A stretch of DNA of 64,000 nucleotides from Mangrovicoccus sp. HB161399 (GCF_013184745.1 NZ_JAATVU010000031.1:1-64000), one strand, 5' to 3'. Counted from the first letter of the stretch, positions 25,677 through 34,818 are shown. Translations and numbers: made by a program. Notes: generated from the letters alone by a model not told the origin.

Positions 25677-26695
25677 AGCTGCATCGGAAGGAACTTCTGC
25701 ACCCCCGACTCGGCAGGGCCGGATTTCAGCGCCTCGTCAGCCATGCGGAAGAAGTTCTGCAGGAGCTCCTCCACCGGCGAGTGGATCACCATCGAGACGT
25801 ACCCGTCCGCCAGCGCGCGTCGCGTCGCCTCGGTGAACTCGTTGGCCACCACCTCGATCCGCGTGCCCGGGCGTTCGTCCCTCAGAGCGCGGATCAGCCC
25901 CTCGCGCCCGCCGCCCGCGCAGTAGATGCCCGCAAGCCGCGGATGGCGCGACAGGAGAGACAGCGTCGCCTCGTAGGTCAGCTTCGCGGTATCGAGATTG
26001 ACCTGGGTGTCGAGCAGCCGGATGTCCGGGCGGTTCAGCCGGAACCAGGTGCGGAAGCCGGTCTCGCGCAGCTCGTGCCCGTGCCAGCGGTGCCCGCCGA
26101 CGAAGATCGCCACCTCGCGCGGCGGATCGGTCTCGGGCAGCGCTCGGGCCAGCATCGAGGCCGCCGTCCGCCCGACCTTCAGGTTGTTCGTGCCGATATA
26201 GCCCGCCCGCACGCCCTGCGCGAAATCCGACAGGATGGCGAAGACCGGGATGCCCTCGCCGCGCAGCCGCGCAACCTCTTCGGTGATGCGCGGATGGTCG
26301 ATGGAGACGAGCCCGATCGCCTGCACCCGCGCGGCCATGTCCCTCAGCGCGGCAATGATGTCATCCGGCGCGATCGACGGCAGGATGCCGGTCACCAGCT
26401 TGACCCGCGGCGCCTGGGACATCCCGGCCAGATCCGCCGCCACCTCCAGCATGTGGGCATAGAATTCCTCGTCCGAGTCGAGCACCAGAAGCCCCAGCGC
26501 CAGAACCGGCGCGCGCCCGGCAATGCGCTGTTTCAGAAGCGGAGTCGCATGGTAGCCGATGCGCCGCGCCGCCTCCAGCACGCGCAGCGCCGTGCCCTCG
26601 CGCACCGATTGGCGCCCGTTCAACACCCGGTCGACCGTTGCCACCGAAACGCCGCTCTCCTCGGCAAGATCCCGGATCGTGGGCCTCTTGGCCAT
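25655..26695 (-). CDS. LacI-family transcriptional regulator
   Basis: A 346-residue LacI/GalR repressor. The N-terminal helix-turn-helix (PTIRDLAEESGVSVATVDRV then LNGRQSVREGT) is in the first 35 residues. A hinge and a type I periplasmic-binding-protein effector domain follow, with YHATPLLKQRI at the hinge end and IGTNNLKVGRTAA in the sugar pocket region. I start it at MAKRPT rather than five codons upstream. It is divergent from the desaturase-ferredoxin operon, 166 bp away, and convergent with the PanB-like gene. It probably controls the demethylation operon in response to a sugar or inositol derivative. Confidence 0.92.
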   Translation of the reverse strand: MAKRPTIRDLAEESGVSVATVDRVLNGRQSVREGTALRVLEAARRIGYHATPLLKQRIAGRAPVLALGLLVLDSDEEFYAHMLEVAADLAGMSQAPRVKLVTGILPSIAPDDIIAALRDMAARVQAIGLVSIDHPRITEEVARLRGEGIPVFAILSDFAQGVRAGYIGTNNLKVGRTAASMLARALPETDPPREVAIFVGGHRWHGHELRETGFRTWFRLNRPDIRLLDTQVNLDTAKLTYEATLSLLSRHPRLAGIYCAGGGREGLIRALRDERPGTRIEVVANEFTEATRRALADGYVSMVIHSPVEELLQNFFRMADEALKSGPAESGVQKFLPMQLYLPESF

Positions 26696-26726
26696 GCTGT
26701 CCTCCCTCATATCCCCTCATCACTAT

Positions 26727-26768
26727 TCATTGCGATTGAGGCATTTTGCAATGATTGATGCGTCGACG
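26727..26768. promoter_or_regulatory. operator candidates between lacI and the mocD-like gene
   Basis: Two weak candidates lie in the divergent gap. TCATTGC-N14-GCAATGA (26727-26754) is a 7-bp-arm inverted repeat, and it contains a degenerate match to the shared motif, TGCAAT-GATT-GATGCG. An 8-bp palindrome CGTCGACG (26761-26768) has the central CG step usual for LacI operators. I cannot tell which, if either, is bound. Confidence 0.35.
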
Positions 26769-26861
26769 ATGCGGATTCCGTTGAGCGCCCGGGCGGGCTT
26801 TCCTAGCCTCGGGAGAAGGAGAGCCGGAAACAACCGGCGGAAGATCAAGGGAGGGGCCGCG

Positions 26862-27998
26862 ATGGCGCGGACGAACCGCGATTACGCGCTTCTGGGGCGC
26901 GACGCGAAGCTGGCCGAGGAGATCGGGCTGGTCTCGGCGCAATGGTATCACACCGACATGCCGCGCAAGGAGATGAAGGCGCTGATGAAGCGCGAGGACG
27001 GTCCCGCGATCCGCGACACCGCCATGCTCTTCGCCGCGATGGCGGTCTCGGCCCTGGGGGGCATCGCGCTCTGGCCCAGCTGGTGGTCGGCGCCGTTCTG
27101 GGCGGTCTACGGCGTGCTCTACGCCTCGGCGATGGACAGCCGCTGGCATGAATGCGGACATGGCAGCGCCTTCCGCACCCGCTGGATGAACGACGCGCTC
27201 TACCAGGTCGCCTGCTTCTGCATGCTGCGCAATCCGGTGCTCTGGCGCTGGAGCCATACCCGCCACCATACCGACACGATCATCGTCGGCCATGACCCCG
27301 AGATCATCGCCATGCGCCCCGCCGTCGTGGCACGGCTGGTGCTGAACCTCTTCGGGATCTTCGAATTCCTGGGCAATGCCCGGGCGCTCCTGACGCTGGC
27401 CGCGGGCCAGATGTCGGAGCAAGAGAAGTCCTACGTCCCCGAAAGCGAGCGCCCCGCCGCCTTCCGCATCGCGCGGATCTGGCTCGGCATCTACGCCTGC
27501 GTGGCCGCCGCGGCGCTTGCCATGGGCTCTATCCTGCCCTTCATGCTGGTCGGCCTGCCGATCTTCTACGGCAGCTGGCACATGGTCCTCACGGGATACA
27601 TGCAGCATCTGGGGCTGGCCGAGAATGTGCTCGACCACCGGCTGAACTCGCGCACCGTCCTGATCAACCCGGTCAGCCGGTTCATCTACTGGAACATGAA
27701 CTACCATGTGGAACACCACATGTTCCCGATGGTGCCCTATCACCGGCTGAAGGACCTGCACGAGCGCATCCGCCACGACCTGCCGCCCGCGCATCCCTCG
27801 ATGCTCTCGGCCTACCGCGAGATCCTGCCTGCGCTGGTCCGGCAGTTCTCCAACCCCGACTGGTTCGTCAAGCGCACGCTGCCGCCGACCGCGAAACCCT
27901 ACCGGCCCGAATTCCACGGCGATCTGGAACCCGGCCGTCCGACCCCCGGCATCGGCGGCTACGGCGGCCTGCCGCCGGACGCCGTCCCGGCCGAGTGA
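26862..27998 (+). CDS. MocD-like membrane oxygenase (fatty acid desaturase family)
   Basis: A 378-residue membrane di-iron enzyme with the three desaturase histidine boxes HECGH (residues 96-100), HTRHH (132-136) and HVEHH (282-286), plus about four hydrophobic spans. A GGGAGGGG ribosome-binding site fixes the start. It heads an operon with a Rieske ferredoxin, a ferredoxin reductase and PurU. The same order of oxygenase, ferredoxin and reductase is found in the rhizopine genes mocDEF, which are needed to demethylate 3-O-methyl-scyllo-inosamine. By analogy this would be the oxygenase that oxidises an O- or N-methyl group, releasing a C1 unit. True fatty-acid desaturation is less likely in this context but is not excluded. 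Confidence 0.85.
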   Translation: MARTNRDYALLGRDAKLAEEIGLVSAQWYHTDMPRKEMKALMKREDGPAIRDTAMLFAAMAVSALGGIALWPSWWSAPFWAVYGVLYASAMDSRWHECGHGSAFRTRWMNDALYQVACFCMLRNPVLWRWSHTRHHTDTIIVGHDPEIIAMRPAVVARLVLNLFGIFEFLGNARALLTLAAGQMSEQEKSYVPESERPAAFRIARIWLGIYACVAAAALAMGSILPFMLVGLPIFYGSWHMVLTGYMQHLGLAENVLDHRLNSRTVLINPVSRFIYWNMNYHVEHHMFPMVPYHRLKDLHERIRHDLPPAHPSMLSAYREILPALVRQFSNPDWFVKRTLPPTAKPYRPEFHGDLEPGRPTPGIGGYGGLPPDAVPAE

Positions 27999-28052
27999 CC
28001 GCGGCCCCTCACCGACCACACCATCCCCACGAGACCCCGACTGGAGCACATC

Positions 28053-28367
28053 ATGCCCTGGATCAAAGCCTGCACGACCGGAGACATCGAGGAAGAGGAC
28101 CTGATCCGCTTCGACCATGGCGGCCGCAGCTTCGCCGTCTATCACAGCCCCGACGGCGAGTTCTTCTGCACCGACGGGCTCTGCACCCATGAGGACGTGC
28201 ATCTCGCCGACGGGCTTGTGATCGACTACGTGATCGAATGCCCCAAGCATAACGGCCAGTTCGACTACCGCACCGGCGAGGCGATGCGCGCCCCGGTCTG
28301 CAAGGATCTCGGCACCTATCCGGTGAAGGTCGAAGGCACCGACGTGCTGATCGAGGTCCCGGCGTGA
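28053..28367 (+). CDS. MocE-like Rieske [2Fe-2S] ferredoxin
   Basis: A 104-residue soluble Rieske ferredoxin. Cluster ligands are C44-x-H46 in LCTHEDVHLADG and C63-x2-H66 in CPKHNGQFD, the spacing expected for the family. It should carry electrons from the reductase encoded next to the membrane oxygenase before it. The ribosome-binding site is modest (TGGAG). The gene overlaps the reductase start by 4 bp, so the two are co-translated. Confidence 0.92.
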   Translation: MPWIKACTTGDIEEEDLIRFDHGGRSFAVYHSPDGEFFCTDGLCTHEDVHLADGLVIDYVIECPKHNGQFDYRTGEAMRAPVCKDLGTYPVKVEGTDVLIEVPA

Positions 28368-29527
28368 CCTCGGTCGCCATCATCGGCGCGGGCGAGGCCG
28401 GGGTGCGCGCCGCCTTCGCCCTGCGCGAGATGGGGCATGACGGCCCGGTGACGCTGGTCTCGGAGGAGGAGAGCCTGCCCTACGAACGGCCGCCCCTGTC
28501 GAAGGCGGGCGGCGCAACGCGGCCGATCATGCCGCGGGAGGCGTATGAAGCGCAGGGCATCTCGCTGAGGCTGGGCCTGGCCGCGACCGGCATCGACCTT
28601 GCCGGGCGACGGCTCGAGACCGGGGACGGGATGCTGCCCTATGACCGGTTGCTGATCGCAACCGGAGCCGAGGCACGGCGCCTGCCCGGCTGCCCGCAGG
28701 CGCTGGTGCTGCGCCGCGACAGCGATGCCGCCCGCATCCTGCCGCTGCTGGAGCCGGGTCTGCGTCTTGTCATTCTCGGCGCCGGGCTGATCGGACTGGA
28801 GCTCGCGGCAACGGCGCGGGCGAAAGGCGCGGAGGTCACGGTGATCGAGGCGGCGCCGCGCATCCTCGGGCGCGCCGTGCTGCCGGAACTGGCGGAGCGG
28901 CTGGCCGGGCGCCATGCCGCCGAAGGCGTCCGGCTGATCACCAGCGCCACGGCAGAACCCCTGGCGGGCGGCGTGCGGCTGCCCGATGGCGAGGTCATCG
29001 CGGCGGATCTGCTGGTCGCCGGGATCGGCTCGGAGCCGCGCACCGATCTGGCCGAAGCGGCCGGGCTGGCGGTGGAGAACGGCATTCTGGTCGATGCCGG
29101 GTTCCGCACCTCGGCCGAGGGCGTCTTCGCCGCCGGGGATTGCTGCGCCATCCGGCAGGGCGGGCGCAGCCTGCGGCTGGAAAGCTGGCGCATGGCCCGC
29201 GACCAGGGCGAGCGCGCCGCCGCCGCCATCGCCGGGGCCGCACCCCTGGCAGATCCCCTGCCCTATTTCTGGTCCGACCAGTATGACCTCTGTTTGCAGG
29301 TGGCCGGCCTGCCCGACATGGCCGCCCCCGCCATCCGCCGCGAGGTGCCGGGGGGGCTGCTGCTGTTCCAGACCGGCGCGGACGGGCGGCTGGTCTCGGT
29401 CTCCGGCCTTGGCAGCGGCACGGCGCTCTCGAAGGACATCAAGCTTGCCGAGCGGCTGATCGCCCGCGGCGCCACCCCCTCCGCGGAGGCGCTCGCCGAT
29501 CCCGCGCAATCGCTGAAAAGGCTCTGA
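28364..29527 (+). CDS. MocF-like NAD(P)H:ferredoxin reductase
   Basis: A 387-residue FAD-dependent ferredoxin reductase of the class that serves Rieske/P450-type oxygenases. It begins with a GTG inside the ferredoxin stop region (GTGA). The FAD-binding motif is IIGAGEAGVRAAFALRE at the N terminus, the NAD(P) motif ILGAGLIGLELAATARAKGA lies near residue 137, and the second FAD motif is EGVFAAGDC near residue 248. It should pass electrons from NAD(P)H to the Rieske ferredoxin for the membrane oxygenase. It ends 3 bp before purU. Confidence 0.92.
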   Translation: MTSVAIIGAGEAGVRAAFALREMGHDGPVTLVSEEESLPYERPPLSKAGGATRPIMPREAYEAQGISLRLGLAATGIDLAGRRLETGDGMLPYDRLLIATGAEARRLPGCPQALVLRRDSDAARILPLLEPGLRLVILGAGLIGLELAATARAKGAEVTVIEAAPRILGRAVLPELAERLAGRHAAEGVRLITSATAEPLAGGVRLPDGEVIAADLLVAGIGSEPRTDLAEAAGLAVENGILVDAGFRTSAEGVFAAGDCCAIRQGGRSLRLESWRMARDQGERAAAAIAGAAPLADPLPYFWSDQYDLCLQVAGLPDMAAPAIRREVPGGLLLFQTGADGRLVSVSGLGSGTALSKDIKLAERLIARGATPSAEALADPAQSLKRL

Positions 29528-29530
29528 CCC

Positions 29531-30472
29531 ATGACCGATGCTCCCCTGGCCGAGGCCCGGCCCCGCCCCGCCGCAAGCGGGCCATCCGCGCCGAGCTACT
29601 GCCTGACCGTCACCTGCCCGGCCGCCCGCGGCATCGTCGCCGCCATCGCGGCCTTCCTGTCGGAGGCGGGCTGCAACATCACCGACAGCGCGCAGTTCGA
29701 TGATGCGGAGACGGGCCGCTTCTTCATGCGCGTCAGCTTCGCCCCGGAAACCGGCGCCACGCTGCAGGCGCTCTGCGACGGCTTCGCCGGGACCGCGGCC
29801 CGCTTCGGCATGGAGGCCGCCTTCCATGACGAGAGCGCGAAGATGAAGGTCATGGTGATGGTCTCGAGCTTCGGCCACTGCCTGAACGACCTGCTCTACC
29901 GCTGGCGGATCGGCGGGCTGCCGATCGAGATCACCGGCGTGGTGTCGAACCACCTGACCTGCCAGAAGCTGGTGGTGAACCATGACATCCCGTTCCACCA
30001 CATCGAGGTGACGAAGGACAACAAGTCCAAGGCCGAGGCGCGCATCCTGCGCCTCGCCGAGGACACCGGGACCGAGCTGATCGTGCTGGCGCGCTACATG
30101 CAGATCCTGTCGGACGAGATGTGCACCAGGATGTCGGGGCGGATCATCAACATCCACCATTCCTTCCTGCCGTCGTTCAAGGGGGCCAACCCCTACAGAC
30201 AGGCCCATGCGCGCGGGGTGAAGCTGATCGGCGCGACCTCGCACTACGTGACCGCGGATCTCGACGAGGGCCCGATCATCGAGCAGGACACGGTGCGCGT
30301 CACCCATGCGCAATCGGCGGCGGACTATGTCAGCCTCGGCCGCGACGTCGAGGCCCAGGTCCTGGCCCGCGCGATCCATGCCCATATCCACCGCCGGGTG
30401 TTCCTCAACGGCAGCCGCACGGTGGTCTTCCCCGCCTCGCCCGGCTCCTACGCCTCGGCCCGGATGGGCTGA
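29531..30472 (+). CDS. purU: formyltetrahydrofolate deformylase
   Basis: A 313-residue enzyme that hydrolyses 10-formyl-THF to formate and THF. An N-terminal ACT domain is at about residues 18-95 (SYCLTVTCPAARGIVAAIAA). The formyltransferase-fold catalytic domain follows, with INIHHSFLPSFKGANPY and, later, DEGPIIEQD, which hold the catalytic Asn, His and Asp. It is about 20 residues longer than the E. coli enzyme at the N terminus. As last gene of the oxygenase-ferredoxin-reductase operon it probably regenerates folate after a methyl-derived C1 unit is loaded onto it, a common partner gene in demethylation pathways. Confidence 0.95.
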   Translation: MTDAPLAEARPRPAASGPSAPSYCLTVTCPAARGIVAAIAAFLSEAGCNITDSAQFDDAETGRFFMRVSFAPETGATLQALCDGFAGTAARFGMEAAFHDESAKMKVMVMVSSFGHCLNDLLYRWRIGGLPIEITGVVSNHLTCQKLVVNHDIPFHHIEVTKDNKSKAEARILRLAEDTGTELIVLARYMQILSDEMCTRMSGRIINIHHSFLPSFKGANPYRQAHARGVKLIGATSHYVTADLDEGPIIEQDTVRVTHAQSAADYVSLGRDVEAQVLARAIHAHIHRRVFLNGSRTVVFPASPGSYASARMG

Positions 30473-30489
30473 TCCCGGCCAAGGCCGCT

Positions 30490-30528
30490 GCAGGGCCCTG
30501 CCCGCCGGAAGGCGGCGCAGGGCCCTGT
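30490..30528 (+). terminator. hairpin after purU with repeated CAGGGCCCTG palindrome
   Basis: CAGGGCCCTG occurs at 30491-30500 and 30518-30527, flanking CCGCC-GGAA-GGCGG. The whole can fold into a long stem with one bulge and a GGAA tetraloop, starting 18 bp after the stop. It is a strong operon end for the mocDEF-purU-like genes. Confidence 0.65.
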
Positions 30529-30550
30529 GCGTTCCGGCTGCGCAATCTCT

Positions 30551-30566
30551 TGCAACGGAAATTGCA
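30551..30566. promoter_or_regulatory. TGCAAY-N4-RTTGCA operator (site 5a)
   Basis: TGCAACGGAAATTGCA lies 110 bp before the PhyH-type gene. It is the upstream member of a pair, with site 5b exactly 42 bp downstream. A -35-like TTGACT (30575) falls between them. Confidence 0.65.
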
Positions 30567-30592
30567 GTACGGGATTGACTGGCCGGATTAAT

Positions 30593-30608
30593 TGCAATTA
30601 ACGTTGCA
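30593..30608. promoter_or_regulatory. TGCAAY-N4-RTTGCA operator (site 5b)
   Basis: TGCAATTAACGTTGCA lies 68 bp before the PhyH-type gene. The 42-bp spacing to site 5a is four helical turns, so both face the same side of the DNA and could hold one regulator tetramer or a small loop over the promoter. Confidence 0.65.
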
Positions 30609-30660
30609 GGGAGGGCGCGGCACGGAGGACCTGACCGCGCGGGAGACCTGGAGGACGGAC

Positions 30661-31770
30661 ATGAAGGATCTCGCGGCAAGCTGCCGGAGCGAGGATTTCC
30701 TCGACCTGATCGCAACCGAAACCACGCCTGCCATGTGCCCGACGGCCGCGGCCGTCGAGAAGGGCATCCCGGTCTATGACGGTGCCGCGGTCGGCGAGGA
30801 GACCGCGGCGGAATGGGCTTCGGTGATCGGCCGGGGACCGGGCGTCTTCGTGGTGCGCGGCGCCTTCGCCGACCTCGAGGCGATCGACGCCGCGACGGCG
30901 GTCTTCCGGCGGATCATTGCCGAGGAGCGCGAGTCCAACGGCGGCGGCGCCGACCATTTCGCCGCGGCAGGCGCCAATGACCGGATCTGGAACTCGCTGC
31001 AGAAGCTCTGCCTGAAGGACCCGGCCGTCTACGCGCGCTACATGGCCAACCCGGTGATCGACCTGGCCTGCCGCGCCTGGCTGGGTCCGGGCTACCAGAT
31101 CGCCACGCAGGTCAACCAGGTCCGTCCCGGCGGCAAGGCGCAGGCGCCGCACCGCGACTACCATCTGGGCTTCATGAGCGTCGCGCAGATGTCGGAATAT
31201 CCCGCGCATATCCACGCGATGGCGCCGACGCTGGTCCTGCAGGGCGGCGTGGCGCATTCCGACATGCCGGTCGAGAGCGGCACGACCAAGCTGCTGCCGC
31301 ATTCGCAGAAATACCTGGAGGGCTATGTCGCCGCGACCCTCCCGGAGTTCCGCGCGATCTTCGAGGACCATTGCGTGCAGCTTCCGCTGTCGAAGGGCGA
31401 CGCGATCTTCTTCAGCCCGGCGCTGTTCCATGCCGCGGGCGAGAACGTGACCGAGGACGTCACGCGCATGGTCAACCTGATCCAGACCAGCCACGCCTTC
31501 GCCCGCTCGATGGAAACGGTCGATCGGCGCAGCATGTCGAAGGCGGTCTATCCGCATCTGTCCGCGCTGTCCGCCGAGGGCGCGGCCGCGGTGATCGCGG
31601 CCACGTCGGAGGGCTACCCGTTCCCGACCAACCTCGACACCGACCCGCCGGCCGGAGGGCTGGCGCCGGAAACGCAGGCCGACGTGATGGCCCGCGCGCT
31701 GCGCGAAGGCTGGGACGGCGAGGCGCTCGCAGAAGCGCTGGACCGCCGGGCGGCCGTGCGGCGCGCCTGA
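30661..31770 (+). CDS. phytanoyl-CoA dioxygenase (PhyH)-family Fe(II)/2-oxoglutarate enzyme
   Basis: A 369-residue soluble dioxygenase. The facial triad looks complete: H164 and D166 in APHRDYHLGF and H257 in FHAAGENV. R269 (DVTRMV) is suitable for holding 2-oxoglutarate. I start it at MKDLAAS, shortly after GGAGGACGGAC. It is the first gene after a double operator and is followed 56 bp later by an RbsB-type importer, so it probably acts on that importer's substrate. PhyH-family enzymes hydroxylate or demethylate small molecules as well as phytanoyl-CoA. A role on a methylated cyclitol is an inference. Confidence 0.85.
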   Translation: MKDLAASCRSEDFLDLIATETTPAMCPTAAAVEKGIPVYDGAAVGEETAAEWASVIGRGPGVFVVRGAFADLEAIDAATAVFRRIIAEERESNGGGADHFAAAGANDRIWNSLQKLCLKDPAVYARYMANPVIDLACRAWLGPGYQIATQVNQVRPGGKAQAPHRDYHLGFMSVAQMSEYPAHIHAMAPTLVLQGGVAHSDMPVESGTTKLLPHSQKYLEGYVAATLPEFRAIFEDHCVQLPLSKGDAIFFSPALFHAAGENVTEDVTRMVNLIQTSHAFARSMETVDRRSMSKAVYPHLSALSAEGAAAVIAATSEGYPFPTNLDTDPPAGGLAPETQADVMARALREGWDGEALAEALDRRAAVRRA

Positions 31771-31826
31771 CACAGGAATACCGCATGGCCCCGGCGGGAG
31801 GGAACGGGGTCGCAAGGGAGGATTGA

Positions 31827-32777
31827 ATGAAAACGCTTCTGAAGACCGTGGCCATGGCGGCCGCACTTGCCTCGGCTGCCATCACGGCATCGGCACAATC
31901 CGACGACGACATTTCCTTCGTCTGGATCAGCCACGGGCCCGACAGCGACAGCTGGTTCAACGTAATCAAGAACGCGATCCGCGTCGCCGACCAGCAGATG
32001 GGCACCTCGACGGAGTACCGCAACCCGCCGACCGGCGACCTTGCCGACATGGCGCGCATCGTCCAGCAATCGGCCGCGGCGGGCGTCGACGGCATCATCG
32101 TGACCATCGCCGATTACGACGTGCTCGAAGGGCCGATCAAGGACGCGGTCGCCTCGGGCATTCCGGTGGTCACCGTCAATTCCGGCACCGTGGAGCAGAG
32201 CAAGCAGCTCGGCGCGCTGCTGCATGTCGGCCAGCCGGAATACGAGGCCGGCTTCGGCGCGGGCGAGCGCGCCAAGAAGGAAGCGGGCGTGACCTCGTTC
32301 CTCTGCGTCAACCACTACATCTCCAACCCCGCCTCGGTGGAACGCTGCCGCGGCTTCGCCGACGCCATCGGCGTCGACCTGGGCAGCCAGATGATCGACA
32401 GCGGCATGGACCCCTCGGAGATCGAGAACAAGGTCGAGGCCTTCCTGACCTCCAATCCCGATACCGGCGCGATCCTGACGCTCGGCCCGAACTCGGCAGC
32501 GCCGACGGTCAAGGCGGTGAAGGACATGGGGCTCGACGGGGCGATCTATTTCGGCACCTTCGACCTCTCGCCCGAGATCTCGGCGGCGATCAAGGAAGGC
32601 GTGATCAACTTCGCCATCGACCAGCAGCCCTTCCTGCAGGGCGCGATGCCGGTGATCATCCTCGCCAACTATGTCCGCTACGGCGTGGCGCCCGCGAATT
32701 CGATCTTCACCGGGCCGGGCTTCGTCACCAAGGACAACATCGACATGGTCGAGTCGCTCGCGGGCGAATTCCGCTGA
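31827..32777 (+). CDS. ABC sugar-binding protein, RbsB type
   Basis: A 316-residue periplasmic binding protein of the ribose/inositol fold. The signal peptide ([19 protein letters not shown]) ends at ASA before QSDDD. The mature N terminus has [19 protein letters not shown], and later come [11 protein letters not shown] and [17 protein letters not shown] strong AAGGGAGG ribosome-binding site supports the start. Permease and ATPase genes follow, then an RpiR regulator. Between the demethylation genes and the iol core, an inositol or methyl-inositol ligand (a MocB-like role) is a reasonable guess, not a demonstration. Confidence 0.92.
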   Translation: MKTLLKTVAMAAALASAAITASAQSDDDISFVWISHGPDSDSWFNVIKNAIRVADQQMGTSTEYRNPPTGDLADMARIVQQSAAAGVDGIIVTIADYDVLEGPIKDAVASGIPVVTVNSGTVEQSKQLGALLHVGQPEYEAGFGAGERAKKEAGVTSFLCVNHYISNPASVERCRGFADAIGVDLGSQMIDSGMDPSEIENKVEAFLTSNPDTGAILTLGPNSAAPTVKAVKDMGLDGAIYFGTFDLSPEISAAIKEGVINFAIDQQPFLQGAMPVIILANYVRYGVAPANSIFTGPGFVTKDNIDMVESLAGEFR

Positions 32778-32787
32778 GCCCTTCCAA

Positions 32788-32810
32788 GGCCGGGCCCCGG
32801 CGGCCCGGCC
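32788..32810 (+). terminator. hairpin after the binding-protein gene
   Basis: GGCCGGGCC pairs with GGCCCGGCC around CCGGC, a 9-bp perfect stem 10 bp after the stop. It is a further example of the binding-protein/permease intergenic hairpin in this window. Confidence 0.55.
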
Positions 32811-32836
32811 CTCCCCATTCCAGGAGTCCCATTGCC

Positions 32837-33958
32837 ATGACGGATGCCACCGCATCTGCGCAGGCCGACGAACGCGTCCGCGACGTCTCCGCGCTCCGCC
32901 GCGCCCTGATCCGCCCCGAGCTGGGCGGGATCTGCGGCACCATCCTCGTCTTCCTCCTCTTTGCTTCCATCGCCGGGGACAGCGGCATGTTCGGCCTGTC
33001 GGGCGTGATGAACTGGACCACCGTCTCGGCCCAGTTCATGATCATCGCGGTCGGCGCCTGCCTGCTGATGATCGCGGGCGAATTCGACCTCTCGGTCGGC
33101 TCGATGATCGGCTTTTCCGGCATGCTGATGGCGATCTTCTCGGTCCATCTCGGCCTGCCCATGTGGTCGGCGCTGCTCTTGACCTTCGCGATCTGCACGG
33201 TGATCGGCGGGCTGAACGGCTGGCTGGTGATCAAGACCGGGCTGCCGTCGTTCATCGTCACGCTGGCCTCGCTCTACATCCTGCGCGGCGCCACCATCTG
33301 GGGATCGATCTACTTCACCCGCCAGACGATCATCTCGGGCGTCGGCGAGAAGGCAGAGGGCGACTGGCTGGCCTGGCTTTTCGGCGGCAAGGTCCTCGGC
33401 GGGCTCTTCACCTGGATGGGCAACCAGGGCTGGATCGATGTCTTCACCCGCGGCAACCGGGCCGGGCAGCCTGTGGTCGACGGCATCCCGATGCTGATCG
33501 TCTGGGCGGTCGGCCTAGCCATTCTCGGCCACTGGCTGCTGACCCGCACGAAAACCGGGAACTGGATCTTCGCGGCAGGCGGCGACAAGCAGGCCGCGCT
33601 CTATGTCGGCGTGCCGGTGGCGCGGGTGAAGATCGCGATGTTCATGGTCTCGGCCTTCTGCGCTACGGTCTTCGCCGCCTGCCAGGTGATGGAATTCGGC
33701 TCGGCCGCCGCCGACCGCGGGCTGCTGAAGGAATTCGAGGCAATCATCTGCGTGGTGATCGGCGGCGCGCTGCTGACCGGGGGCTACGGCTCGGTGATCG
33801 GCGCGGCGCTCGGCGCGATCATCTTCGGCGTGGTCCAGCAGGGGCTGTTCTTCGCCAATGCCGAAAGCTCGCTCTTCCGGGTGTTCCTCGGGGTCATCCT
33901 GCTCGTGGCGGTGATCATGAACACCTATATCCGCCGCATCATCACCGGAGAACGCTGA
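32837..33958 (+). CDS. ABC sugar permease, RbsC type
   Basis: A 373-residue inner-membrane permease with about eight to ten hydrophobic spans. The CUT2 signature [16 protein letters not shown] is near residue 80. The C-terminal loop [18 protein letters not shown] has the family's glycine pattern. The N terminus up to about residue 35 is cytoplasmic. Its stop overlaps the ATPase start (TGATG). It forms one importer with the genes on either side. Confidence 0.92.
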   Translation: MTDATASAQADERVRDVSALRRALIRPELGGICGTILVFLLFASIAGDSGMFGLSGVMNWTTVSAQFMIIAVGACLLMIAGEFDLSVGSMIGFSGMLMAIFSVHLGLPMWSALLLTFAICTVIGGLNGWLVIKTGLPSFIVTLASLYILRGATIWGSIYFTRQTIISGVGEKAEGDWLAWLFGGKVLGGLFTWMGNQGWIDVFTRGNRAGQPVVDGIPMLIVWAVGLAILGHWLLTRTKTGNWIFAAGGDKQAALYVGVPVARVKIAMFMVSAFCATVFAACQVMEFGSAAADRGLLKEFEAIICVVIGGALLTGGYGSVIGAALGAIIFGVVQQGLFFANAESSLFRVFLGVILLVAVIMNTYIRRIITGER

Positions 33959-34776
33959 TGACCACCGACTCCACCTTCCACCACGGCGATCCCGCGACCG
34001 GCGCGCCGATCCTCGAGATGCGCGACATCGCCAAGCATTTCGGCCATGTCATCGCGCTGAACGGCGTCAGCTTCGACATCCGCTCGGGCGAGTGCCACTG
34101 CCTGCTGGGCGACAACGGCGCCGGGAAATCGACCTTCATCAAGACCATGTCGGGCGTCCACAAGCCGACCTCGGGCGAGATGTTCGTCGAGGGCCGCCCG
34201 GTGCGCTTCGACAGCCCGCGCGACGCGATGGCGGCGGGGATCGCCACCGTCTACCAGGACCTCGCCATGATCCCGCTGATGAGCGTGGCGCGGAACTTCT
34301 GGATGGGGCGCGAGCCCGAAAAGGGCACCTTCCCCTTCCGCCAGCTCGACATGAAGGCCGCAAGCGAGATCGTCATGGAGGAAATGAACCGCATGGGCAT
34401 CCACCTGCGCGGCCCCGACCAGGCGGTCGGCACGCTCTCGGGCGGCGAGCGGCAGACCGTGGCCATCGCCCGCGCGGTCTATTTCGGCGCCAAGGTGCTG
34501 ATCCTCGACGAGCCGACCTCCGCGCTCGGCGTGCGCCAGACCTCGAACGTGCTGGCGACCATCGACAAGGTCAGGAAACAGGGCGTCGGCGTGGTCTTCA
34601 TCTCGCACAACGTCCGCCATGCGCTGGCAGTCGGCGACCGCTTCACCGTTCTCAACCGAGGACAGACGCTGGGCACGGCGCGGCGCGGCGAAGTCGATGC
34701 CTCCGAGCTGCAGGACCTGATGGCCGGCGGGCGCGAGCTGGCGGAACTGGAGGGCTCTCTGGGCGGCACGATCTGA
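33958..34776 (+). CDS. ABC sugar transporter ATPase, single-domain RbsA/FrcA type
   Basis: A 272-residue ATPase with a single nucleotide-binding domain. Walker [10 protein letters not shown], signature [16 protein letters not shown], Walker [16 protein letters not shown] and H-loop [10 protein letters not shown] are all present. It is translationally coupled to the permease gene. It resembles the ATPase at 20876-21667 closely in length and order of motifs, which suggests the two importers are related by duplication. Confidence 0.93.
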   Translation: MTTDSTFHHGDPATGAPILEMRDIAKHFGHVIALNGVSFDIRSGECHCLLGDNGAGKSTFIKTMSGVHKPTSGEMFVEGRPVRFDSPRDAMAAGIATVYQDLAMIPLMSVARNFWMGREPEKGTFPFRQLDMKAASEIVMEEMNRMGIHLRGPDQAVGTLSGGERQTVAIARAVYFGAKVLILDEPTSALGVRQTSNVLATIDKVRKQGVGVVFISHNVRHALAVGDRFTVLNRGQTLGTARRGEVDASELQDLMAGGRELAELEGSLGGTI

Positions 34777-34802
34777 CGCTGCGGCACACGCGCCGGTTGT
34801 CT

Positions 34803-34818
34803 TGCAATTATCGTTGCA
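34803..34818. promoter_or_regulatory. TGCAAY-N4-RTTGCA operator (site 6)
   Basis: TGCAATTATCGTTGCA lies 51 bp before the RpiR gene, between it and the ABC operon upstream. A further ATTGCA half site follows at 34834. It would allow autoregulation if RpiR is the factor that binds this motif. Confidence 0.65.
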
